Below are positions 7,252-14,934 of a stretch of DNA of 16,446 nt, one piece after another. A model generated the notes under the pieces. That model was not told where the DNA came from. It was given only the letters and a program-made list of their open reading frames with translations, and did no database searches. Each line of letters begins with the position of its first letter. The first letter of the stretch is position 1. The position numbers and the translations under genes are program-made. The DNA lies in assembly GCA_002415485.1 (NCBI GenBank), contig DHYU01000049.1, positions 1,985 through 18,430 of the forward strand, written 5' to 3'. This DNA comes from Proteobacteria bacterium UBA5122 (GTDB lineage Bacteria > Pseudomonadota > Gammaproteobacteria > Tenderiales > Tenderiaceae).

Positions 7252-9901
7252 GCTCACCCTCCTCATCCACCAGGCTGCCCGCCAGCTCGTTGATGCGGCA
7301 CAGGGGGCCGAGCTGGCAAAACGTGCAGACCTTGCGTGCGTTCTTGAACGCATCCTTGGGGTCGACCTCGGCCCGACCGTCGCGAAAACCCAGCGCCAGC
7401 GCCTGCAGCTCGTCGCGCCAGAGCCCGGTCTGCACCGACCACGGCACCTTGCTCGCCTTCAGCTCCTTGACCTCGGCCTCTTCCCGCGCACTGCCTTCAA
7501 ACTTGATCTCACCCGGCCGCAGCTTGGCAAAGGCCAGCGCACTGACCTCGCGCTCGCTGGTGATCGCATACAAGGGCAGCTGCGGCTCGTTGGGCCGCTC
7601 ACCAAACCAGTCGTTGGCGCTGACGTTGCCGGTCTTGTAATCGATGACCATGTAACTGCCGTCGGCCAGGCGATCGATGCGGTCGGCCTTGATGTTGACC
7701 TGCAGGCCGGCAAAGTTGACCTCGTGCGACTCCTCCAGCTCGGCAATCACGAACGGCGAACGGCTGCGCTCCAGCGTCAGCCAGTCAAACACCAGTCGCT
7801 GTAGCCTTGCCTGTTCCAGCTCGGCAAAGCGTGTCGTAAACACCTGCGGATAACGCTGCGCCTCGTCGGCGATCAACTGCTGTGCCGCCTCGGCGATGTG
7901 CTGCTGCAAGGCCTCGTCGTCCAGCGCGTTGAGCGTCGCCTGATCACCGAGCGTGCGCCACAACTGTTCGAGCAGGGCATGGACCAGATTGCCGCGCTCG
8001 GCGGCATTGAGGCCGGGTTCGGCCTGCTCCAAACCCTCCGCCCCCAGGCGGTGACGGGCAAAGGCGCGAAACGGGCACGCGGCCTGATCCTTGAACACCG
8101 AGGTACCGCCGCGCACCGGCGTGCCCCCCGACACCGCCGGCGCCTGCCAATCGGCATAACGCTCGTGACGACGCGCGGCGAACAGCTGCTGCCGGTATCG
8201 CTCCGGCGGCGTCCACGACGGCTGCGTCAACAACGGCAAGGCGCTGATCAGCGGGCTGGGGCGCAGGTCGCTGTCACCCTCATGCTGCGGATGGCTGACG
8301 ATGACCTCCGGCGCCGCGGCAAACAGGCGACGACTGATCGTGCGGGCGTAGTCCAGCTCGCGTTCGGCCGAGGCATGCGGCATCTGCAGGCGCCGCTGTA
8401 GTTGAATCGGCAAAAACGGATTGGGCGCCGGGGCCGGTGGCCACACGCCATCGTGCAGGCCCATCAACCAGCAATGCGAAAAGCGCAGCCCGGCCGCCTC
8501 CAGCACACCCAGCACCTGCACCGGCTCCTGTCGGCTCTGCGCCTGGAACAGGGTCGACTGCGCCAACTGCCGCAGCCGCGACAGCGCGTCGTTGAAGTTC
8601 TGTTGCGGCAGGACCTGATCGAGGCTGACGAGGCGCGTCAGCAGCTTTTGCCAGGCCTGAATGGTCTGATAGGTCTCGCTGTCCTGCGCACAGTCACCGG
8701 GCCAGCCCGCCGTCTGCAGCAGGCGCTGAAAACTGTCGCGCCAGCCGCTGAGCGATTGCAGCCGTGGCTGCTCGGCGCGCAGCTGATCAAACTGCTGCAA
8801 CAGGGCCAGCAGGCCGTGCGCACCGCTGCGCTCGGCGTGGTACATCACCTGCCGCGCCGTCAGCTCATCCTCGCCGTGTTTGCGCAGGCGGGCATCGAGT
8901 CGCACCCGCGCCGCCAGCTCGCGTTCACTGCCGTTGAGATACGGCGATAACAACAGCCGACTCCAACGCGCCAGCGGTCGCGGCCTGGATGCGCCGCCGA
9001 TCTCCAGCATCAACAGCGCGGAATGGATCACGGGCAACTCGGCCAGTGGACGGCCGAGCGAGATGTTGTAGGGGCGCTGGGGTAGACGTTGCAGATCGAG
9101 CGCCGCCTCGGGCAGCAGGACTTCGTCGAAGATGCGTTCGATGTCGGCACGCAGCGCGGCCAGGTCCGGCACCACGATGCCGATCGGCCCGCTGGCACCG
9201 TCCAACAACACCTGTCGCAGCCAAGCGGCGGCCTGACGGATCTCGTGCTGGCTGTCGGCACACGGCAGGCGCATGAGTTGTCCGGCGGGCTGTTCGTCGT
9301 CGAGCCGGCGGACCACGACGCCGCGCGCCGACAGCACCTGCTGCAAATGCGCCAACTGTGGCGTCAGTTCATCAAAGCCGAGCCACAGCATCTCTTCCGG
9401 CAGGCGGCCGCGGCCTGCGGCCAATGGCTGTGTCAGCCACGTGATCAGGCTGGCCTCATCCAGCCAGTGATGGCGACGACAGCGGGTTTGAAAGTCCTGC
9501 GCCCAGGCATGAAAGGCGCGGCTGTCTTCGTGATCAAAGTCGAGCAAGGATGCGGGCGTCAGCCGCCATTGCTGCAACAAGCGCCAGGCCTGCATCGCAG
9601 AGCGCGCCGTGCCCGCCGGGCTGAGCAGGACCGCATCGGAATCGCGGATCACCGACTCCCACACCGTCAGGCTCTGCTCCTCACTCAACAGGGTTGGCGG
9701 CGTGGCATCCAACTGCCAGGCACAGGCCTGCCACAACTGACGCAGCCACGCCGTCAACGGCACGATCTGTGGCGTCGGCCAGCTCAGCGCCCCCTGGGCC
9801 TGCTGCCAGTGTTCGTATGCTTGTTGAAGGTGTAACGACAAACGGCTGTTGACCGTGACGACGGTGCTGCCCGCCGCCAGTCGCTCGAAGAGTTGCGACA
9901 C
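7244..9901 (-). CDS. AddB-like PD-(D/E)XK nuclease subunit, motor-dead helicase fold, Fe-S cysteines
   Basis: An 885-residue partner of the AddA-like protein, resembling the proteobacterial 'probable DNA repair protein' family (TIGR03623) related to AddB. The N-terminus (VVTVNSRLSLHLQQAY) sits where AddB has its Walker A but has no GKT/GKS loop, so this half is probably a non-motor DNA-binding or scanning scaffold, as RecC is. The C-terminal nuclease keeps His641, Asp740 and DYK 754-756, so it should cut DNA. Cys609 (CPFRAF) plus C859-x2-C862-x5-C868 match the cysteine pattern that holds a 4Fe-4S cluster around the AddB nuclease domain. At 885 residues it is nearly 300 shorter than B. subtilis AddB. 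The start is GTG at 9901, chosen because GAGGG lies 6 bp upstream. It is the first gene of a tightly coupled pair. Minus-strand TATAGT about 35 bp upstream could be a -10 box, without a good -35. Confidence 0.9.
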   Translation of the reverse strand: MSQLFERLAAGSTVVTVNSRLSLHLQQAYEHWQQAQGALSWPTPQIVPLTAWLRQLWQACAWQLDATPPTLLSEEQSLTVWESVIRDSDAVLLSPAGTARSAMQAWRLLQQWRLTPASLLDFDHEDSRAFHAWAQDFQTRCRRHHWLDEASLITWLTQPLAAGRGRLPEEMLWLGFDELTPQLAHLQQVLSARGVVVRRLDDEQPAGQLMRLPCADSQHEIRQAAAWLRQVLLDGASGPIGIVVPDLAALRADIERIFDEVLLPEAALDLQRLPQRPYNISLGRPLAELPVIHSALLMLEIGGASRPRPLARWSRLLLSPYLNGSERELAARVRLDARLRKHGEDELTARQVMYHAERSGAHGLLALLQQFDQLRAEQPRLQSLSGWRDSFQRLLQTAGWPGDCAQDSETYQTIQAWQKLLTRLVSLDQVLPQQNFNDALSRLRQLAQSTLFQAQSRQEPVQVLGVLEAAGLRFSHCWLMGLHDGVWPPAPAPNPFLPIQLQRRLQMPHASAERELDYARTISRRLFAAAPEVIVSHPQHEGDSDLRPSPLISALPLLTQPSWTPPERYRQQLFAARRHERYADWQAPAVSGGTPVRGGTSVFKDQAACPFRAFARHRLGAEGLEQAEPGLNAAERGNLVHALLEQLWRTLGDQATLNALDDEALQQHIAEAAQQLIADEAQRYPQVFTTRFAELEQARLQRLVFDWLTLERSRSPFVIAELEESHEVNFAGLQVNIKADRIDRLADGSYMVIDYKTGNVSANDWFGERPNEPQLPLYAITSEREVSALAFAKLRPGEIKFEGSAREEAEVKELKASKVPWSVQTGLWRDELQALALGFRDGRAEVDPKDAFKNARKVCTFCQLGPLCRINELAGSLVDEEGEHD

Positions 9902-9954
9902 AAAGAGCCCTCGATTTGGATCAGGGGGCTACTATAACGCAGTGACGGGGTGAT

Positions 9955-10428
9955 TTAGCCGCCGAGTGAAAATAACCAGAGTTCGTATTTGATCAGGATC
10001 GCGTACATCCCCAAAAAGCCGTACAACACGTGCAATACCTTGATCCGCAGCACCTGAAAATTCACATGCAATACCAGCAGCATCAAACAAAGCCCGGTCA
10101 TCGCAAACTTGGTGATCAGAAACATCTCGGTGCTGTGCATCATCACCGCCGCCATGACGGGATTGGCCTCGACGGCGATACCGCTCGAGATCAACTGCAA
10201 GGTAAATGCAGCGTCCAACACACAGAGGATAATGATCGCCACGGTCACTGCTGACAGCTTGGCATCGTAACGATCGACATAGGTATTGATGTGGTCCTGC
10301 GCACGTCGTGATGTCACGCGCTGACCATTGAAGGTGAACATCGCCCAACTGAGGCGAGCCCGATTGCGGCGATCCGTACCGCGACGTCTATCTACACCAT
10401 CCCACGGTAGAGTTTGAGCGTATTGCAT
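9955..10428 (-). CDS. DUF5658-type small membrane protein with DRRRGTDRR motif
   Basis: A 157-residue protein of unknown function. The N-terminal cytoplasmic part (about 1-57) is rich in Arg and contains DRRRGTDRR (13-21). Three hydrophobic helices follow, near 58-80, 100-122 and 131-149. The DAAFT segment in helix 1 (72-76) and EANP just after it (87-90) are the features that suggest the DUF5658 family; they lie where helix 1 meets the short loop before helix 2. The ATG at 10428 has TGGGAG 6 bp upstream, a strong ribosome-binding site. The gene ends 53 bp before the AddB-like start on the same strand, so it could share a transcript, but nothing in the sequence links it functionally to DNA repair. 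No enzyme motif is visible. Confidence 0.72.
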   Translation of the reverse strand: MQYAQTLPWDGVDRRRGTDRRNRARLSWAMFTFNGQRVTSRRAQDHINTYVDRYDAKLSAVTVAIIILCVLDAAFTLQLISSGIAVEANPVMAAVMMHSTEMFLITKFAMTGLCLMLLVLHVNFQVLRIKVLHVLYGFLGMYAILIKYELWLFSLGG

Positions 10429-10463
10429 ACACGGCTCCCACTACACTCTAGTGAAATCGAATC

Positions 10464-10489
10464 CCGGCATAGATAAAACAGTGTGCCGG
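10464..10489. repeat. Short inverted repeat between TudS-like and DUF5658 genes
   Basis: CCGGCA (10464-10469) and TGCCGG (10484-10489) are perfect 6-bp arms around a 14-base AT-rich spacer. It lies in the 108-bp gap upstream of the DUF5658 gene. It could be a weak operator or transcript hairpin; without a T-run it is not a standard terminator. Confidence 0.22.
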
Positions 10490-10536
10490 ACGGAGCCATA
10501 GTGCCATATTTTTGTATGCCCCTGACAAATCCGGGC

Positions 10537-11055
10537 TTAAGTCACTGATTTGGCCAAATGATATGCCCGCACACGGCACATAAACTCCCATTGCGCCTCG
10601 TCAGAGTTCAACTCAGATTCCTCAACCACCGGCAACCCAGGCATCGCCTGCAACAGCCGTGCAGCAAATAATCCCGGCGATAGCTGATCGGAACCCTGCA
10701 CGGGAATCCCGCGCACACTGCAACTGGGCGAGCGGGCCTTAAAAATATAACCACTGATGCCTAACAATTGAGGGATCATCCGTTCGGCATAGGTCTCAAT
10801 CATCGGCCCCACATCCCAGGCCGGGTGTTCGACGCCACGCGCAGTCAGCCCCTGCGCCGTCCACACCAACTGCACTGGTGGCCGTGGCACACCCAAACCC
10901 GCCGCCAGCTCCGGGCAGATCGTGATCACCTCGCATTCGACAGGTAAAAGATTGCGTACAAATTGATGCGCCTTATCGGTGCCGTCATAGCGTACCGCCT
11001 CGCCCGCCAAGCAGGCGCTCACCACCACCTTGCAACGCTGTGATTTTTGTTCCAT
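10537..11055 (-). CDS. DUF523 / thiouracil desulfurase (TudS)-like iron-sulfur protein
   Basis: A 172-residue cytoplasmic protein of the DUF523 family, for which one studied branch (TudS) removes sulfur from 2-thiouracil with a 4Fe-4S cluster held by three cysteines. The three expected cysteines are present: Cys15 in SACLAG, Cys47 in CPE and Cys112 in SPSCS. Other family marks are VRYDG (21-25), GLGVPRPPVQL (53-63) and FKARSPSC (105-112). Family membership is clear; desulfurase activity is inferred and the substrate in this organism is unknown. The start is taken as the ATG at 11055, which has CGGAGC 4-9 bp upstream and gives an N-terminus like other family members. The in-frame ATG at 11067 would add four residues and has a poorer ribosome-binding site. 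It is divergent from the Slt gene. Confidence 0.85.
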   Translation of the reverse strand: MEQKSQRCKVVVSACLAGEAVRYDGTDKAHQFVRNLLPVECEVITICPELAAGLGVPRPPVQLVWTAQGLTARGVEHPAWDVGPMIETYAERMIPQLLGISGYIFKARSPSCSVRGIPVQGSDQLSPGLFAARLLQAMPGLPVVEESELNSDEAQWEFMCRVRAYHLAKSVT

Positions 11056-11131
11056 AGTGCTCCGCATTCTGTTGAAACTCTTCAGATAAACTTAATTCAA
11101 GTTATTCGCAGGGAAGGCCGAAGTTTTGTCT
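11056..11131. promoter_or_regulatory. Divergent promoter region of the TudS-like and Slt genes
   Basis: The 76-bp gap between the divergent genes must hold both promoters unless one lies inside a gene. TTGAAA (11072-11077) is a 4/6 match to a plus-strand -35 box, but no strong -10 follows at the right distance. A near-palindrome, ACTT-AATTC-AAGT (11090-11102), lies in the middle and could be a shared operator. Assignment is tentative. Confidence 0.3.
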
Positions 11132-13117
11132 ATGAAACAGACGCTAGTTACACTACAAAAATCCTCACGCAAAGTCATCGCACTTGCCGTTCTCGGCTTC
11201 AGCACCCTCGCATTATCGGCTGCATATTCACCATCTCTACTTGCAGCAGATAACAGCAAACTGGAGCAGCAGCGTGCCGACTTCGTGAAGGCCCGTACCG
11301 CGCTACGCAACGGCCAACACGGCCAGGTCGACAAGTTGCTGCCACAATTGCAGGATTATCCGCTGACGCCGTACCTTGAGTATTGGCGCGTGAGCAACAA
11401 CCTTAGTCGTGCCACACCCACATCAATCCAACAATTTCTAACACAACACGACGGCTCTCTGCTCGCCGAACGCCTGCGCACCAGCTGGCTGCTGCATCTG
11501 GCGCGCGCTGGAAAGTGGCAACAATATCTCGATTTTTATCGCGCCAGCGACAGCGTCACCCTGACCTGCTTCCAACGCCGGGCACTGTACAAAACCGGCA
11601 ATAAAAAAGCCGCCTTCGACGGCATCGAGGCATTATGGCTGGTCGGCAAATCGCAGCCTCGTGAATGCGACCCACTGTTTGCTGCCTGGCGCGAAAACGG
11701 TGGCATGAGCAGCGCGCTCGTTTGGCAGCGCATCGAACTCGCCATGGCGGAGCGTCAGGTCTATCTCGCCAGCTATCTGGAGCGCTTTCTGCCGCAAGAC
11801 AAAAAACGTCAGTCCGAATTGTGGCGCGCCATCCATCGCCAACCTGAAACCGTTCTCAAAACCGCCAGTCTGAAGGAAGACTCGGAAAACAGCCGGCAGA
11901 TGGTCGCCTATGGCTTACAGCGTCTAGCCTTACGCCAACCATACAAGGCCGCCGAGGCCTGGGACCGGATGGTGATGGACTATCAGTTCGATGAACAGCA
12001 ACACATCGATACCGAATCCGCGATCGCCCTTGCCCTCGCTCGTGCACAGGCCCCTGAGGCCATGCACTGGCTGAGCAACATCGCCGATAATTCCAACGAG
12101 GCCGTGCGCCAACAACGAGTCCTCACAGCCGTCAATCAACAGGCCTGGCCGGATGCACTATTTTGGTTCGAACAACTATCCGCCGAAGAACAGGCAGATC
12201 CACGCTGGCAATACTGGCGCGCCCGCGCATTTGAAGAACAGGGCATGACAGACCGCGCCAATATCATCTATCAACAATTGTCATCAGAGCGCGATTATTA
12301 CGGCTTCCTCGCCGCCGACAAGATCAATGCGAGTTACGCCTTTGAAGATCGGCCGCTCAATTTCGACGACAAGGCCCTGGCCGAGATCGCCAATCGTGGC
12401 GCTGCTAAACGCGCTCATGAGTTATACCGTATCGGCGAGACACTCGACGCCCGCCGCGAATGGTATCACCTCACCAAACAACTCGACGTCACCCAAATGC
12501 TTAAGGCCTCTCAACTCGCACATAAATGGGGTTGGCATGACCGCGCCATTGTGACCATGGGACAGACCGAGTATCGCGATGCGCTCGAACTACGTTTTCC
12601 ACTGCTGCATCGTGACCATGTTACGCACCACGCAGGACAACAACAGATCGATCCGTCCTGGGCCTATGCCGTGATTCGCCAGGAAAGTGCGTTCATCCCC
12701 GACGCCCGATCTCCCAAGGGCGCCATGGGGTTGATGCAGATCATGCCCAATACCGGCAAAACCATCGCCCGCACACTCAAAACCCCCCTGAACGACCCCA
12801 ATCAATTGCTGGACGTAGCAACCAATATCCGCTTTGGTGTCAGTTATTTGCGCAAGGTCATGGATCGTTTTGACGACAATACTGTACTTGCCACGGCGGC
12901 CTACAACGCAGGTTCACAGCGTGTCCGCGGCTGGCTGCCGGAAGACAGCACGCAACAAGCCGACCAATGGATAGAAAATGTCCCATTTAAAGAAACACGT
13001 AACTACTTGAAAAATGTACTTACTTATTCGGTCATCTACGATCAGCGCATGCAACGCAATATCGTTCCACTCAAGCAGCGCATGCCGATGATAGTCTCAA
13101 CAGCCAAGCCGGGTTAG
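11132..13117 (+). CDS. slt: Soluble lytic murein transglycosylase (Slt70 family)
   Basis: A 661-residue periplasmic enzyme that cleaves the MurNAc-GlcNAc bond of peptidoglycan and forms 1,6-anhydro-MurNAc products, for wall turnover and recycling. A signal peptide is evident: basic n-region (KSSRK, 10-14), hydrophobic core about 15-30, probable cleavage near LLAA-D (39/40). An alpha-superhelical doughnut (U domain) covers about 40-430, with a linker domain to about 490. The C-terminal lysozyme-like catalytic domain has VIRQESAF with catalytic Glu518, then GAMGLMQIMPNTG, then ATAAYNAGSQRV, the standard motifs of family 1A. Length is close to the 645 residues of E. coli Slt. The ATG at 11132 is chosen. 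A TTG two codons upstream (11126) has a better-spaced GGGAAGG and would add only Met-Ser. The gene is monocistronic or followed by the lipoprotein 110 bp later. Confidence 0.94.
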   Translation: MKQTLVTLQKSSRKVIALAVLGFSTLALSAAYSPSLLAADNSKLEQQRADFVKARTALRNGQHGQVDKLLPQLQDYPLTPYLEYWRVSNNLSRATPTSIQQFLTQHDGSLLAERLRTSWLLHLARAGKWQQYLDFYRASDSVTLTCFQRRALYKTGNKKAAFDGIEALWLVGKSQPRECDPLFAAWRENGGMSSALVWQRIELAMAERQVYLASYLERFLPQDKKRQSELWRAIHRQPETVLKTASLKEDSENSRQMVAYGLQRLALRQPYKAAEAWDRMVMDYQFDEQQHIDTESAIALALARAQAPEAMHWLSNIADNSNEAVRQQRVLTAVNQQAWPDALFWFEQLSAEEQADPRWQYWRARAFEEQGMTDRANIIYQQLSSERDYYGFLAADKINASYAFEDRPLNFDDKALAEIANRGAAKRAHELYRIGETLDARREWYHLTKQLDVTQMLKASQLAHKWGWHDRAIVTMGQTEYRDALELRFPLLHRDHVTHHAGQQQIDPSWAYAVIRQESAFIPDARSPKGAMGLMQIMPNTGKTIARTLKTPLNDPNQLLDVATNIRFGVSYLRKVMDRFDDNTVLATAAYNAGSQRVRGWLPEDSTQQADQWIENVPFKETRNYLKNVLTYSVIYDQRMQRNIVPLKQRMPMIVSTAKPG

Positions 13118-13136
13118 CCTAGTATTTAGAAGCCAT

Positions 13137-13166
13137 TTGCCCTGCCAACATTTTCTATTCAATAAT
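13137..13166 (+). promoter_or_regulatory. Candidate promoter of the glycine-rich lipoprotein gene
   Basis: TTGCCC (13137-13142) and AATAAT (13161-13166) match sigma-70 -35 and -10 boxes at 4/6 and 5/6 with 18-bp spacing, about 60 bp upstream of the chosen start at 13228. No terminator follows the slt stop at 13117, so read-through from slt is also possible. Confidence 0.3.
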
Positions 13167-13227
13167 GTATCCCTATTGCCAGACTGATGCCCGCTATCAG
13201 TTCTCCACTATCGTTGAGAAGCCCGCT

Positions 13228-14844
13228 ATGCAATGCAAACAGAATTCTGCCTATTTTAAAACTGCCTCCCTACTATCCTGCTTGGCCCTGATAAGCGCCT
13301 GTAGCAGCGGCGGTGGCGGTAACAATGATGGGAATGGTGGCGGTGGCGGTGGCGGTGGCGGTGGCGGTGGCGGTGGCGGTGGCGGTGGTAACACTTATAC
13401 CGAAATCACTCCCGACAAGCGCTACTATTTTTATCAAGCAGGGACCGGGGGCCATTTAATGGCCGTTGATCCCAGTTCACCCAGTAGCCCAACTCAAATC
13501 GCGGCCAACGTCACTGGCGTTCAGGCCATCGGGCACGGCCAATACACCGCCAATACATCCACTTCATCCAACCTGCATACCCGCACCGTAGTCTATGCGC
13601 AAGGCGGAAAACTGTGGAAGGTCAGTGGCCTGAAAACGAGCGGCCTGTCTCCGACACAGATTTCCAGTGAACAATCAGCAACTACGATCTGCAATACTTC
13701 CGCAGCCACTGACTTCAACAATCACGACAATGCCGCCTATATCTATGAGCTGCCCGGCAATGATGGTTTGTGTGCCTCACCCAACGAAACTGACAATGTC
13801 TGGCGCATGGTGCGTTTAAACATGGACTCGGGCACCGCACCGATCAGCGCCCAAAAACCACTCACCTCGATTGACTCCACGCTCAACGGTTCACATACCG
13901 GCTGGCTGGCAATCGTGAGTGGAAATATTAGACACTACACCGCTGACTTTTCATCCTGGAAAACCACCGGCGTCACAGCAACCAATATTGAATACTATGG
14001 CCCCGGCAGTACTGCAACCGAAGTATTCCGCGCTGATGGCAGAATTTATGTCTACGAAACGCAGACCGGTTCGCAGCTAACCTCCTTTGCAGTCCCCACC
14101 AATACCAGCCCCGACACACGCCATGTATTCCGAAGCGGCACACTATATTATGCGCACTACGATAATCTAACCACGACCTCCACCGTTCGCATACGCAAGG
14201 CCTCTCTACTCAATGGAACCATCACTGCATTAAAGGAAGATTTCCCGACCTTTGACGCCACCGCAGGCAAGGATAATCTTAATATTCGACTATCCAATAA
14301 TCGCGTGTTCTATGGCCGGCATGACGATGATGCCAATGATGAGGTAGGTACTTTCCTCTTGGATGGGACCAGCCTCAGTAGTAACTCAAGCCTCACAGCC
14401 AACTTAGATAGACTGTTTGCAGCTGGCAACTTTGTTTATTACGCAACAGATACCAATGTACGCACGATTGCCAATGACAATGACCTGTCAACGGCGCAGG
14501 ACCGTAGCGATAGTCGCTGGATTGGGTCTTTGCTACCCAGCAGTGTCGTCATAGGCTCCACACCCCAACCTGAGAAGCTCGTCGAACTCAATGGCGCCGT
14601 CACCCCCGCAATTAATGTCTATACCGCCAGCAGCGGCAGTGTGAGCCTGCAGTTGGGCACCCTGCCCGCAGATTGCAGCTCTATCACCGTCAGCGGCAAC
14701 AGCAACATCGGTCTTGCCACCGCCTCCAGCTGTGATAGCGGTAATGACGACATATTTTTCTACAATACTGGCAGCGCAGGCTCGCTCCAACGCGTCACCC
14801 GAGATAACAGCAAGAATGAGATCGTCATCGATGCCTACTTATAA
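13228..14844 (+). CDS. Unrecognised lipoprotein with 18-Gly linker, possible beta-propeller
   Basis: A 538-residue lipoprotein, probably on the outer membrane. The signal peptide ends in the lipobox LISA-C with the acylated Cys25; Ser26-Ser27 after it argue against inner-membrane retention. A low-complexity linker follows: four Gly (28-31), NNDGN, then 18 Gly (37-54). From about 60 the sequence is Ser/Thr/Asn-rich and reads like repeated beta strands: short segments such as RYYFYQ, TVVYAQGGKLWKV, RIYVYETQTG, TLYYAHYD and FVYYATD recur at roughly blade-like spacing. This suggests a beta-propeller, but no named family is recognised. Four later cysteines (in CNTS, CASP, CSSI, CDSG) may form disulfides. 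The start at 13228 is preferred because GAGAAG lies 7 bp upstream and it gives a normal lipoprotein signal; the frame is open back to 13165, which would add 21 unlikely residues. The gene ends 30 bp before a strong terminator. Function is unknown. Confidence 0.82.
   Translation: MQCKQNSAYFKTASLLSCLALISACSSGGGGNNDGNGGGGGGGGGGGGGGGGGGNTYTEITPDKRYYFYQAGTGGHLMAVDPSSPSSPTQIAANVTGVQAIGHGQYTANTSTSSNLHTRTVVYAQGGKLWKVSGLKTSGLSPTQISSEQSATTICNTSAATDFNNHDNAAYIYELPGNDGLCASPNETDNVWRMVRLNMDSGTAPISAQKPLTSIDSTLNGSHTGWLAIVSGNIRHYTADFSSWKTTGVTATNIEYYGPGSTATEVFRADGRIYVYETQTGSQLTSFAVPTNTSPDTRHVFRSGTLYYAHYDNLTTTSTVRIRKASLLNGTITALKEDFPTFDATAGKDNLNIRLSNNRVFYGRHDDDANDEVGTFLLDGTSLSSNSSLTANLDRLFAAGNFVYYATDTNVRTIANDNDLSTAQDRSDSRWIGSLLPSSVVIGSTPQPEKLVELNGAVTPAINVYTASSGSVSLQLGTLPADCSSITVSGNSNIGLATASSCDSGNDDIFFYNTGSAGSLQRVTRDNSKNEIVIDAYL
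13336..13389 (+). repeat. GGTGGC hexanucleotide microsatellite, 9 units
   Basis: Nine tandem 6-bp units, eight GGTGGC and a last GGTGGT, lie inside the lipoprotein gene and encode Gly37-Gly54. An earlier short GGCGGTGGCGGT block is at 13309-13320. The array is nearly perfect, so replication slippage is expected to change unit number. Since the unit is a multiple of three, copy-number change alters linker length by two glycines per unit and does not shift the frame. Confidence 0.92.
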
Positions 14845-14874
14845 TCGCTAAGCCCGATACGCTCTACAGGCAAT

Positions 14875-14913
14875 AAAAAAAGCCCCATCTTTTTGAGATG
14901 GGGCTTTTTTTTT
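14875..14913. terminator. Bidirectional terminator between lipoprotein and HU-like genes
   Basis: AGCCCCATCT (14881-14890) and AGATGGGGCT (14896-14905) form a 10-bp stem with a 5-base loop. The stem is flanked by A's at 14875-14880 and nine T's at 14905-14913, so either strand yields a hairpin followed by U's. It lies 30 bp after the lipoprotein stop and 21 bp after the HU-like stop on the other strand, and serves both convergent genes. Confidence 0.92.
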
Positions 14914-14934
14914 AGCCTAAGCTGGTGACTGGTC

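Noticed and set aside
7252..7353. Upstream extension of the AddA-like protein by 34 residues
   Set aside because: The extension would overlap the AddB-like C-terminus by over 100 bp, is Arg/Ser/Ala-rich, and ignores the ideal ribosome-binding site before the ATG at 7251.
9089..9835. A 248-codon plus-strand open frame
   Set aside because: Antisense to the AddB-like gene, without a recognisable domain and with shadow-frame composition.
13165..13227. Upstream start of the lipoprotein gene, adding 21 residues
   Set aside because: It would place a polar segment before a normal lipoprotein signal peptide and overlaps the candidate promoter; the ATG at 13228 has a good ribosome-binding site.
13336..13389. 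The hexamer array as an on/off phase-variation switch or CRISPR-like array
   Set aside because: The unit is 6 bp, so slippage keeps the frame; there are no spacers, so it is not a CRISPR array.
13273..13455. Minus-strand open frame with a Thr-Ala repeat
   Set aside because: This is only the antisense reading of the GGTGGC array and has no start signal or recognisable domain.
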